Assembly (NCBI GenBank): GCA_900751995.1
Contig: CAADTP010000007.1
Location: 1-13,861 of the forward strand
DNA: 13,861 nt
Reading direction: 5' to 3'
Origin: Lachnospiraceae bacterium
GTDB taxonomy: Bacteria > Bacillota > Clostridia > Lachnospirales > Lachnospiraceae
The translations under genes and the position numbers were made by a program. Shown here in pieces: positions 1-6,721 of this stretch. Every line of letters begins with the position of its first letter. The first letter of the stretch is position 1. Below the pieces are notes generated by a model. It did no database searches. It was not told the origin of the DNA and saw only the letters and a list, made by a program, of their open reading frames with translations.

Positions 1-546
1 TACATGGCGAGTTATGGGGCGCCCTGCACGGCAGAAGACTCAGACGCTTAGTATGACCCGGCGAAACGACCGCACCAGGCACGACCATGCAGCCGCCCCT
101 CCGGCAGTCCGTCCGTCCCTCCCTCCATCCATCCCCACCCACAAAAAAAAGAGCCCCAAAAAGGCCCAAAAACGAGGAGTGCCCCGGTAGTGGCTTACCG
201 GGGCGATTATTATGAAAAAAATTGTATGTGTAATGATACAGATACACACCATTACAGCGTCTTTCGTAACGTTCTTTCGAACTATCCCTATACTACCAGA
301 CAAATATGAACAAACAATGAACATCCCGTAAACAATTAGCGCATTTGCACAATTTTTCCCAAAACACCCTCCCCCAATTTATAAAAACACCACATTCACA
401 AGCAAAACCAAAACCCTAAACATTGTACATATTGTACATCTCAACCAAACAAACCAACAACAACCCCAACAAAAGAGCCACAACCCTCACCCTCTAACTC
501 AAACTCCATCTAAAACATCATCAAAAACAACAGCCATCACAAACCA
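1..546. other. Left-edge non-coding region with hairpins and skewed DNA
   Basis: I see no convincing gene here. Bases 1-135 are relatively GC-rich and may be the tail of something outside the window; frame 2 of the plus strand is open from the edge to a stop at 188-190, but its Arg/Pro-rich translation looks random. A minus-strand reading frame at 40-324 runs through a hairpin and resembles no family. Visible structure: a run of NTCC tetramers at about 110-131, short A-runs at 143-150 and 157-161, a 9-bp stem-loop at 181-204, a 7-bp inverted repeat at 229-235/250-256, a tandem 9-bp repeat (ATTGTACAT twice, 422-439), and a stretch at 361-540 that is almost free of G on the plus strand. Confidence 0.6.
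181..204. other. Perfect 9-bp stem-loop
   Basis: Arms GCCCCGGTA (181-189) and TACCGGGGC (196-204) pair perfectly around a 6-base loop. On the minus strand the stem is followed, after about 9 bases, by T-runs, so it could act as a terminator for minus-strand transcription coming from the gene at 547-1014. The gap to the first T-run is longer than in a canonical intrinsic terminator, so the role is inferred and uncertain. Confidence 0.45.
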
Positions 547-1014
547 TCACCGCCGTGAAAGCATCCCCTTAATAAACTCAATCGCCTTCTCAAAAATATT
601 CTTCACATCAGACTTCGTAACACCCATATCCTTCAAAGTACTATAAGCATCACTCACATACCCCTTGATCTGATCATCACTCATCTCAATCCCACGGAAC
701 TTACTGATGATATTAACCAGCGAACTCTTATCATCCTCATTAAGACTCACCCCAAAATGATCCGCAGCCTCATCGATCCCCTGAGAAATCTCATCATCCG
801 TGATCTGGTTAGAATCAAAAAGCCCCTTCACATAAACAATGATATCCCCAACCTTATCCGGATCAGAAGCAAGAGACCCAACCTCATTATCCTTCAGGAT
901 CTCCTCCGCCTGACTCATAACAGAACCAGAATCAGACGCCATAACCATCATCGGAGATGTACATGAAATAACACCCGCAATAACCAAAGCTGTAACCTTG
1001 TTCAATCTTCTCAT
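547..1014 (-). CDS. Small secreted protein, YpuA/DUF1002 C-terminal-like
   Basis: A 155-residue protein with a clear signal peptide: MRRLNK, a hydrophobic core, and a likely signal peptidase I site after V-M-A (residue 26). The mature chain is acidic and apparently all-helical. From memory, residues from about 60 onward align with the C-terminal part of Bacillus YpuA (DUF1002): an I-x(4)-A-x(3)-G-[IV]-[ST]-L stretch, then S-L and a helix. The N-terminal half of that family is missing, so this is a short version or a distant relative. I chose the ATG at 1012-1014 because GGAGG lies 9 bases upstream; a longer reading from GTG at 1036-1038 would leave that ribosome site inside the coding region. 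The gene is transcribed separately from rsmA, which ends in its own terminator. Function unknown; an extracytoplasmic role is inferred from the signal peptide only. Confidence 0.75.
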   Translation of the reverse strand: MRRLNKVTALVIAGVISCTSPMMVMASDSGSVMSQAEEILKDNEVGSLASDPDKVGDIIVYVKGLFDSNQITDDEISQGIDEAADHFGVSLNEDDKSSLVNIISKFRGIEMSDDQIKGYVSDAYSTLKDMGVTKSDVKNIFEKAIEFIKGMLSRR

Positions 1015-1060
1015 AATATTCAACCTCCATACGGGCACCAGCCCTTATCAAAAATTGCCT

Positions 1061-1100
1061 TTTACTATTTTTAACTATCTTTTACTGCCTTTTTATTACC
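1061..1100. repeat. Phased 10-bp direct repeats in the leader of the secreted-protein gene
   Basis: Three, possibly four, tandem units with exact 10-bp period on the plus strand: TTTACTATTT, TTAACTATCT, TTTACTGCCT and a weaker TTTTATTACC. They lie 47-86 bases upstream of the start codon at 1014. The one-helical-turn spacing resembles direct-repeat sites of OmpR/PhoB-type response regulators (usually about 11 bp) or phased A-tracts. Protein binding is inferred. Confidence 0.5.
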
Positions 1101-1126
1101 TCATCATTACCTTTTCGACGCCCCTC

Positions 1127-1157
1127 AGTATACCACACACCCCCACCCCTCTGTAAA
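1127..1157 (-). promoter_or_regulatory. Candidate promoter for the secreted-protein gene
   Basis: On the minus strand an extended -10 (TGG TATACT, with TATACT at 1127-1132) follows a -35-like TTTACA (1152-1157). The spacer is 19 bp, longer than ideal, but the TGN extension can compensate. Transcription would begin near 1120 and give a leader of roughly 105 bases that includes the 10-bp repeats. Confidence 0.4.
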
Positions 1158-1299
1158 CCTCAATTTTCCCCATTCCCACCCACACCATTCAGACTTTATG
1201 TATATCATCAAAAATATATTCACAATATTTTCATATTTTAAACAAACTTTCCTAACATCTCATCAGTAAAATAAAAAATGTAAATTTTTCATTACTTAC

Positions 1300-1323
1300 T
1301 TATGTCTGACACCTCAGACATAA
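1300..1323. other. Perfect 10-bp stem, 4-base loop
   Basis: TTATGTCTGA (1300-1309) and TCAGACATAA (1314-1323) are exact reverse complements around CACC. On the minus strand the stem directly follows AAAGGAGG, a perfect Shine-Dalgarno sequence, but the only ATG is inside the stem and too close to serve it. No T-run follows, so a terminator role is unlikely. It may be an operator or a decayed repeat element. Confidence 0.5.
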
Positions 1324-1349
1324 CCTCCTTTCTATGACAAATATATAGG

Positions 1350-1385
1350 TCCGGACAGGAAACCTCTCCAACATTCCCGTCCGGA
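1350..1385 (-). other. Second stem-loop behind the rsmA terminator
   Basis: An 11-bp imperfect inverted repeat, 1350-1360 against 1375-1385, with a 14-base loop. The single mismatch is a G-U pair when read as minus-strand RNA and A-C on the plus strand, which favours minus-strand transcription. It could be a back-up terminator or RNA 3'-end structure for rsmA read-through. Confidence 0.4.
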
Positions 1386-1388
1386 AAC

Positions 1389-1427
1389 GCAAAAAGAACC
1401 CGGAACAGCTGCCCGGGCTCTTTTTGC
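1389..1427 (-). terminator. Intrinsic terminator of the dnaA-rsmA gene cluster
   Basis: Arms 1389-1403 and 1413-1427 form a 15-bp stem with AGAGCCCGG paired to CCGGGTTCT and a short loop, ending in TTTTTGC on the minus strand. The one imperfect pair is G-U in minus-strand RNA but A-C in plus-strand RNA, so it is built for minus-strand transcripts. It starts about a dozen bases after the rsmA stop codon and closes the left-arm gene set. Confidence 0.85.
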
Positions 1428-1439
1428 ATTTATCATATA

Positions 1440-2315
1440 TTAATTTTTCTCATCATAAATACAGTTGGCAAGCATCGCAAACTGCTCCAGTGTCAGCGCC
1501 TCACCCCTGATATTCAGCGGAAGATCACACCTGTTGAACACATCCTCGATCTCCTCCTTACTCAGGGAAAAATCTCCGGAATTTCTGATCCCGTTCACAA
1601 GTGTCTTTCTCCTCTGGTTAAAAGATGCACGGATCAGACGGAACATAAGCCCCTCATCCTTCACATCCACCGGCGGCTTCTCATAACGCGTCAGCTTGAT
1701 CACCGCACTTCCAACCTTCGGCCGCGGCATAAAACAGTTCGGCGGTACATTCGCAACGATCTCCGGCTTCGCATAATACTGCACAGCCAGGGAAAGCGCA
1801 CCGTAATCCTTGGTACCGGGACCAACCTGCATACGGTCTGCAACCTCCTTCTGCACCATGACAGTGATCGAATCCACAGGAACATTCTTCTCAAAAAGCC
1901 CCATGATGATCGGAGTCGTAATGTAATACGGCAGATTCGCAACCACCTTCACAGGCTTACCGCCGTTTTTCTCATCTGCGATCTTTTTGATATCCGTTTT
2001 CAGGATATCGTTATTGATCACGGAAACATTATCCCAGTCCTTCAACGTATCCTTAAGGATCGGGATCAGCGAACTGTCGATCTCCACAGCAGCCACCTCT
2101 CTGGCAGCCTCCGCAAGATACTGGGTCATAGTTCCGATACCCGGACCGATCTCCAGTATAAAATCATCCTTCGTGATACCCGAAGACTCAATGATCTTTT
2201 CCAGAACATGCTCGTCGATCAGAAAATTCTGACCAAACCTTTTCTGGAAAACAAAATGATACTTTTGAAGGACTTCAATGGTATATTTCGGGTTACCAAG
2301 ATAAGGTCTGGCCAT
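1440..2315 (-). CDS. rsmA: 16S rRNA (adenine1518-N6/adenine1519-N6)-dimethyltransferase RsmA/KsgA
   Basis: A 291-residue SAM-dependent enzyme that dimethylates two adjacent adenines in the 3'-terminal hairpin of 16S rRNA during late 30S assembly; loss in known bacteria gives kasugamycin resistance. The family hallmarks are present: KRFGQNFLID (25-34), the SAM-binding loop EIGPGIGTMT (55-64), an acidic residue ending the next strand (VEID, 77-80), and the catalytic NLPYY motif (127-131). The C-terminal basic helical region (around FNQRRKTL) and the overall length match the family. The ATG at 2313-2315 is preceded by AGAGGT about 7 bases upstream. It lies 27 bases after the TPR/ATPase gene, so the two are probably co-transcribed, and ends at a strong terminator. 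Confidence 0.97.
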   Translation of the reverse strand: MARPYLGNPKYTIEVLQKYHFVFQKRFGQNFLIDEHVLEKIIESSGITKDDFILEIGPGIGTMTQYLAEAAREVAAVEIDSSLIPILKDTLKDWDNVSVINNDILKTDIKKIADEKNGGKPVKVVANLPYYITTPIIMGLFEKNVPVDSITVMVQKEVADRMQVGPGTKDYGALSLAVQYYAKPEIVANVPPNCFMPRPKVGSAVIKLTRYEKPPVDVKDEGLMFRLIRASFNQRRKTLVNGIRNSGDFSLSKEEIEDVFNRCDLPLNIRGEALTLEQFAMLANCIYDEKN

Positions 2316-2342
2316 ATTTTTTACCTCTGCTTTTTCTTATTT

Positions 2343-5249
2343 TCAGCTGAAATCCTTTTCAAAAAGTACCGTGTAACCATCACGGTCCACACGCTTCTTG
2401 GAACGCTTGAACAATCCGCTCTGAGCTCTCTCCATAGCCTTATCCAGCATGGTCTTCACAGTACCGATACACATCGGCTGATCCTCCTTCTGGTTGATCC
2501 CGATCAGATTATACAGAGCAAGCATGCCCATCTGGTCGATACGGAATCCATTCTCCATGGTATAGACCTTGGCGAAATTAACAAGTTCATCGTTTGTAAA
2601 TACAGGAATGTTGATCATGGATGTAAACTTCTTCGCAAGCTTCGGATATCTTGCGATCAGCTTACGCATACCGATCTTTTCATCCTCCAGGATCACGATC
2701 ATTCCCTTTGTGTTTCCGGTCATAGCTTCCTCAAGCTCATCTGCTGTTTCCTGGGAAAGCTGGTTTGCATCCTCGATAACAAGGAAACCGCCGGCAAGCT
2801 TGGATACGATCTCCGGAATATCCTTTCCGTTGAGATCATCCGCAAATATATAGGCAACCTTGGAAGCCTCGATATTCAGCTCTTTACAGATTGCCGGGAT
2901 CAGACTTGAGATCAGTCTCGTCTTACCTGTTTCTCTGCCGCCCATAACGATCACATTTCCGGTCTGGGAGGTCTTGTCTGCTGCGCCCATCTGCACATCG
3001 CAGAGTACATCAAGCAGCTGTTCCTTCATTCCGGGAACTGTAACAAAATAGGTGAAAAGCTGTTTCTCTTCATCTGTGAGCTCTTTCTTTCTGGAAACGA
3101 TCTTTGTAGGATCCTTTTCCGGATGGATCGTAGCGATAAATTTCTCAAGCTGCTCTTCCTCGCTGAGCTCCTCTTCCTCATCGTCCTCTTCCATGGCTTC
3201 ATCAGAATCATCACCGATGAGACTGCTGATAAAGTCATCCTCATCCTCTTCCTGGAAGTCAAAGGCGTCATCACTGTATTCTTCTTCCTCATCAAGAAGA
3301 TTTTCCTCTTCCGCTGAAGCCACCGGTTCCTCATGATGAAGCTTCGCTGAAGGCTCTGCTGCCGCCTTCTGCACCTGCTCCTCAGATTCCAGTGAAAGAA
3401 TCTCCGGAAGCACATCCTCTTCTTCCACCGGCTTCTGTACTCCTGACGGACCATTCAGAAACTCTGCTTCTGCAGCCTGAAGATCCTCCTCAGTAACCGG
3501 CTCCTCATCTTCATCAAATACGATATCCGGAAGTCTGGTATCGGAAGTCTCCGTTACCTCTTCCTCCTGCTGAGCGGAGATCTGCGCCATGATATCCTCG
3601 ATATCTGCCGCATCCGGCTCCTCCGGAACAAATTCATCAGCCGCAATATCCAGATCCTCAATACCTGCCGGCTCTTCCGTTACGTCGGACTGCTGGACAT
3701 CCGGAGATTTTTCTTCCTCCGGGATATCGATTCCCTGCTGTGTAGCTGCTGCCAGAATAGTATCCTCCAGGTTGAAGTCCTTATCTTTATCCTTCCCGGA
3801 CCTGTCACCTACAGATGCCGCAATCTCCTCGATACTTCCGAAAATTCCGGACGCGTCCGGGATCTCTGCGGAACTGCTTGCATTCTCCGGGTCCACATTG
3901 ATCATGGACTTCGGGATCTTCAGCTCCGGCATACGGATCGTTGCGGAAAAATCAGGCTTTCCTTCCTCATTGAGCGGAACCCCTGCAGACTTCTCCTCAC
4001 TTTCCTCATTTCCGGCAGCCTTCTCCTTCATGATCTCTGCAACACTCTGGGACAAAGACATCTCTGTAGCTTTCTCAGCCTCAGCTTCTTCCGCTTCCTG
4101 ATAAGTCTCTTCTTCCTCTTTATCCTGCTGTTCCTGAGCCTGCAGCTTCATACTTCCGGATGACAGGTTCTCAACACCGGATGCCAGCGGGATCTCATCC
4201 GCTTCCTGTCCGGAAAACTCTTCCTGCTCTTCAGAAAGCTCATCCGAAGCTTCCTCACTTCCTTCTGCTGCTTCGATCTCCTCAGAATCTGTAAACTCCT
4301 CTGACGGTTCTGCTGCCGCAGCAGTCTCAGCCTCCGGCGCTTCCGCCTGTTCCGTCACATCCTCAGAGCCTGTGGAAACCTCATCCTGCTCTTCATCCTG
4401 CGCAGCTTCTTTTTCCTCCATATCCTCTTCCGCAGATTTCTTATGTCCGCCAAAGATATCACGGAATCCCTTGGAAAGCTTCTCCTGGAATGTCTCCGCA
4501 CTGTTCAGATCCCGCTCATCATCTACCTGGATGGTATCTGTGACCGGTTTTGCCTCCTCATACTCGCCGGATGCTTCCTTGCTCTCCCTGATCTCCTGCG
4601 CCTTTTCCGGCGGGATCAGCTTCGGGATAAAACGCTGTTCGTATTTCTCTTTCTCTTCGCCAGTGAGAACACCCATCCGCTGTTTCAGGTCAAGGGCCTT
4701 CATCACATAAGTTCCGTCATTGAACCAAAGGATCATCTCATTGCAGAGATCCAGGCACTTCTGCTTGTCTCCTGCCTTGTAATAGAGCTTGGCCAGCTCA
4801 TAGGACCAGCGCTCCGTAAATTCCTTCTCCTTATATTCCTCAAGAATACGGATCTGTTCATTCAGAGATGCATTCTTCGCTCTGGCGATCTTATATTTCA
4901 GTATATACTGGCTGTTATCATTACCTGCCACTTCTCTGTATTCATCAAAGAATTCTGTGGCTTCACTGATCTGTCCCATTTTCAGGGAAACCTCGATCAG
5001 ACGGTAAAGTATGTTCTTGCCGATCGGCGCTCTGTGGTAGGCAAGAAGAAAAATTTCCTTGCTCTCTTCATAGCGCTTGTTGGCCGCGTAGATCTCGCCC
5101 ACTACACAAAGGGTACGGACGTTTTTCACACGACGCCAGTCAATGCTGTCAACAATCTGCATGGCGCCTTTGTAATCCTGGGTCTCGACCAGCTTATTGA
5201 TCTGTCCCAGCTTAACGCGAAACTCCTCTTTATCCAAAATATTCACCAA
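2343..5249 (-). CDS. TPR / acidic linker / C-terminal P-loop (AAA+-like) ATPase protein
   Basis: A 968-residue, probably cytosolic, three-part protein. Residues 1-220 are helical pairs typical of tetratricopeptide repeats (for example VGEIYAANKRYEESKEIFLLAY), a protein-binding scaffold. Residues about 222-699 are a very acidic, low-complexity Glu/Asp/Ser/Ala-rich linker, likely disordered. Residues about 700-968 form a nucleotide-binding domain with Walker A GGRETGKT (770-777) and a Walker B-like FLVIED (822-827). A later RYPKLAKKF (867-875) sits where CbbX/SpoVK-type AAA+ proteins carry NPGL-x-SRF, with Lys instead of the arginine finger; that relationship is inferred from motif order. No signal peptide or membrane helix is seen. 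The start is uncertain: TTG at 5247-5249 or GTG at 5244-5246, after GGAAAG. It follows recF by 43 bases and precedes rsmA by 27. Function unknown. Confidence 0.85.
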   Translation of the reverse strand: MVNILDKEEFRVKLGQINKLVETQDYKGAMQIVDSIDWRRVKNVRTLCVVGEIYAANKRYEESKEIFLLAYHRAPIGKNILYRLIEVSLKMGQISEATEFFDEYREVAGNDNSQYILKYKIARAKNASLNEQIRILEEYKEKEFTERWSYELAKLYYKAGDKQKCLDLCNEMILWFNDGTYVMKALDLKQRMGVLTGEEKEKYEQRFIPKLIPPEKAQEIRESKEASGEYEEAKPVTDTIQVDDERDLNSAETFQEKLSKGFRDIFGGHKKSAEEDMEEKEAAQDEEQDEVSTGSEDVTEQAEAPEAETAAAAEPSEEFTDSEEIEAAEGSEEASDELSEEQEEFSGQEADEIPLASGVENLSSGSMKLQAQEQQDKEEEETYQEAEEAEAEKATEMSLSQSVAEIMKEKAAGNEESEEKSAGVPLNEEGKPDFSATIRMPELKIPKSMINVDPENASSSAEIPDASGIFGSIEEIAASVGDRSGKDKDKDFNLEDTILAAATQQGIDIPEEEKSPDVQQSDVTEEPAGIEDLDIAADEFVPEEPDAADIEDIMAQISAQQEEEVTETSDTRLPDIVFDEDEEPVTEEDLQAAEAEFLNGPSGVQKPVEEEDVLPEILSLESEEQVQKAAAEPSAKLHHEEPVASAEEENLLDEEEEYSDDAFDFQEEDEDDFISSLIGDDSDEAMEEDDEEEELSEEEQLEKFIATIHPEKDPTKIVSRKKELTDEEKQLFTYFVTVPGMKEQLLDVLCDVQMGAADKTSQTGNVIVMGGRETGKTRLISSLIPAICKELNIEASKVAYIFADDLNGKDIPEIVSKLAGGFLVIEDANQLSQETADELEEAMTGNTKGMIVILEDEKIGMRKLIARYPKLAKKFTSMINIPVFTNDELVNFAKVYTMENGFRIDQMGMLALYNLIGINQKEDQPMCIGTVKTMLDKAMERAQSGLFKRSKKRVDRDGYTVLFEKDFS

Positions 5250-5292
5250 CTTTCCATAATCAGAATCAGTTTACCATATGCATACGGGCTTG

Positions 5293-6384
5293 TCAAAACC
5301 CTTTAGGCATATAAACATGCCCCTTTACCACCTGAAAAACCCTGTTGATCTTGAACTGATGGCTGACAAAATCATCCAGTCCTGTACAGGTGATCAGAGT
5401 CTGTATATCGTGGATGCTTTCCAGCAGATATGTCTGCCTGCTGCTATCCAGCTCCGAAAGAACATCATCCAGCAGAAGAACCGGTGTATCCCGGATCTTT
5501 TTCTTCACCAGATAGATCTCCGAAAGCTTCAAGGAAAGGGCCGCAGTCCTCTGCTGCCCCTGGGAACCATACCTCCGGATGTCGATCCCGTTGACCTTTA
5601 CGCAGAAATCATCTCTGTGCGGTCCCACGGAGGTCAGCTTCATCCGAAGATCCCGCTCCCGGTTCCTGGAAAGCTTATCCTCAAACTCGGCCGCCGTCAC
5701 ACTTGGCTCGTACAGGATCTCCAGCTCCTCGATCCCGCCGGTAAGGCCTTTATGAAGCCCCCTTGCGATCTCGTTAAGCTCCTGCACAAAGGCTTCCCGC
5801 TTCCCGATGATTTTCTTTCCGTAATCGACCATCTGCATATCCCAGACATCCAGAGTACTTTTCAGCCCGGGGTTCATATAACAGTCTTTGAGAAGACGGT
5901 TTCTCTGGTTCACGATGTGATTGTAGCCGGCCAGCTCCGTGATATAAACACCATCCAGCTGACAAAGCTCCGAATCCAGAAAACGTCTTCTCTCTCCCGG
6001 TCCATTCTTGATAATATTAAGATCCTCCGGAGAAAAAAACCCCAGATTCACCCCCCCCAGCAGCTCCCTTGCCTTGCGGATCGGCAGCCCGTTGATGGCA
6101 ACTCCCTTTGCTTTGTTTTTCCGGAGGTGCATGTCTATTTTGTATGAAAGATCGCCCTTCTTCACCATCATTCGGATATGGGATTCCTCATTCTCAAAGC
6201 GGATCATCTCCCGGTCCTTGCTTCCCTTGTGGGATTTGCTGGTACCTGCCAGATAAACCGCCTCCAGGATATTGGTCTTTCCCTGGGCATTGTCGCCGTA
6301 GAGAATATTGGTGCCCTGATCAAAATTCATCTCCAGCGACTCATAATTCCTGAAATTATTCAGTCTGATGGATTCAATGTACAT
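5293..6384 (-). CDS. recF: DNA replication and repair protein RecF
   Basis: A 363-residue SMC/ABC-type ATPase that, with RecO and RecR, loads RecA at single-strand gaps and stalled forks. Visible motifs: the N-terminal strand IESIRLNNFRNYESL, Walker A GDNAQGKT (30-37), the SNPGERRRFLD-type region around GPGERRRFLD (128-137), the ABC signature YGSQGQQRTAA (272-282), and Walker B with D-loop PVLLLDDVLSELD (301-313). Length is normal for the family. The ATG at 6382-6384 is 4 bases from the yaaA stop, and its GAAGG lies almost against the start, so translational coupling to yaaA is likely. A run of eight C (eight G in the coding sense) sits at 6051-6058 inside the frame. gyrB does not follow, unlike in many Firmicutes. 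Confidence 0.97.
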   Translation of the reverse strand: MYIESIRLNNFRNYESLEMNFDQGTNILYGDNAQGKTNILEAVYLAGTSKSHKGSKDREMIRFENEESHIRMMVKKGDLSYKIDMHLRKNKAKGVAINGLPIRKARELLGGVNLGFFSPEDLNIIKNGPGERRRFLDSELCQLDGVYITELAGYNHIVNQRNRLLKDCYMNPGLKSTLDVWDMQMVDYGKKIIGKREAFVQELNEIARGLHKGLTGGIEELEILYEPSVTAAEFEDKLSRNRERDLRMKLTSVGPHRDDFCVKVNGIDIRRYGSQGQQRTAALSLKLSEIYLVKKKIRDTPVLLLDDVLSELDSSRQTYLLESIHDIQTLITCTGLDDFVSHQFKINRVFQVVKGHVYMPKGF

Positions 6385-6388
6385 TCCT

Positions 6389-6595
6389 TCACCCGATCAC
6401 ATAAATATCTTTTCCATCGTAGGAAATGGTATCTCCAGGATGGATCTTGCGGCCACGGCGGTTCTCCACCTCGCCGTTCACCAGTACCAGACCATCATTG
6501 ATGGCATATTTCGCCTCAACGCCGTCCTCCACAACACCGGCCAGCTTCAGCGCCTGACCAAGCTTGATAAATTCGTCTTTAATTCTGATCTCCAA
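6389..6595 (-). CDS. yaaA: S4-domain RNA-binding protein YaaA
   Basis: A 68-residue protein that is essentially one S4 fold: IKLGQALKLAGVV then AINDGLVLVNGEVENRRGRKI and GDTISYDG. Family members (Bacillus YaaA/RlbA) are small ribosome-associated RNA-binding proteins of uncertain role, usually coded between dnaN and recF, as here. The start is TTG at 6593-6595, supported by AGAGGAG six bases upstream; no in-frame ATG fits better. The stop lies 4 bases before the recF ATG. A 393-base spacer separates it from dnaN, so it may have its own promoter. Confidence 0.92.
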   Translation of the reverse strand: MEIRIKDEFIKLGQALKLAGVVEDGVEAKYAINDGLVLVNGEVENRRGRKIHPGDTISYDGKDIYVIG

Positions 6596-6655
6596 TTTTT
6601 TCTCCTCTTATCTCCGGGGTATTTTCTCTGTCAGGTCGAGCTTTTCTGATCTCCT

Positions 6656-6675
6656 GGCGGTATTTAAAATCCCCC
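6656..6675. repeat. Imperfect copy of the GGTATTT palindrome
   Basis: A GGTATTT heptamer at 6659-6665 followed by AAAAT and a C5 run repeats, with one half degraded, the palindrome centred at 6707. Centre-to-centre distance is about four helical turns. It sits upstream of the yaaA ribosome site. Confidence 0.45.
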
Positions 6676-6692
6676 AAAATACAAATTTCACC

Positions 6693-6721
6693 GGAAGGTG
6701 GTATTTTAAATACCCCCTTCC
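6693..6721. repeat. 29-base near-perfect palindrome with GGTATTT/AAATACC core
   Basis: Fourteen-base arms around a single central T pair with one mismatch (T6699 against C6715). The core is GGTATTT-T-AAATACC (6700-6714) and the outer arms are GGAAGG and CCTTCC. A one-base loop is too tight for an RNA hairpin to form fully, so a dimeric-protein operator is a better guess than a terminator. It lies about 100 bases upstream of yaaA on the dnaN side. Confidence 0.6.

Larger units (their letters stand above)
1015..1439. other. Spacer between rsmA and the secreted-protein gene
   Basis: This spacer holds no gene I can support. From rsmA outward it contains the rsmA terminator (1389-1427), a second imperfect stem-loop (1350-1360 with 1375-1385), a perfect 10-bp stem with 4-base loop (1300-1309 with 1314-1323), an AT-rich stretch (1200-1300), G-run-rich DNA on the minus strand (1136-1190), then the candidate promoter and 10-bp repeats of the downstream gene. 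Confidence 0.6.

Noticed and set aside
40..324. Minus-strand open frame of 94 residues at the left edge
   Set aside because: It crosses a perfect stem-loop and simple repeats, has no good ribosome site, and its composition resembles no family.
422..439. Tandem ATTGTACAT resembling a CopY/BlaI operator
   Set aside because: Spacing between TACA and TGTA is three bases rather than two and no regulated gene is adjacent.
1113..1119. Spo0A-box-like CGTCGAA next to the secreted-protein promoter
   Set aside because: One mismatch to a 7-base consensus; expected by chance and not repeated.
1292..1321. Nine-residue peptide frame after AAAGGAGG on the minus strand
   Set aside because: The ATG is only about two bases from the ribosome site and lies inside the 10-bp stem; no evidence of translation.
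3052..5306. Long plus-strand frames opposite the TPR/ATPase gene
   Set aside because: They are antisense shadows created by its biased acidic codons; no ribosome sites or family resemblance.
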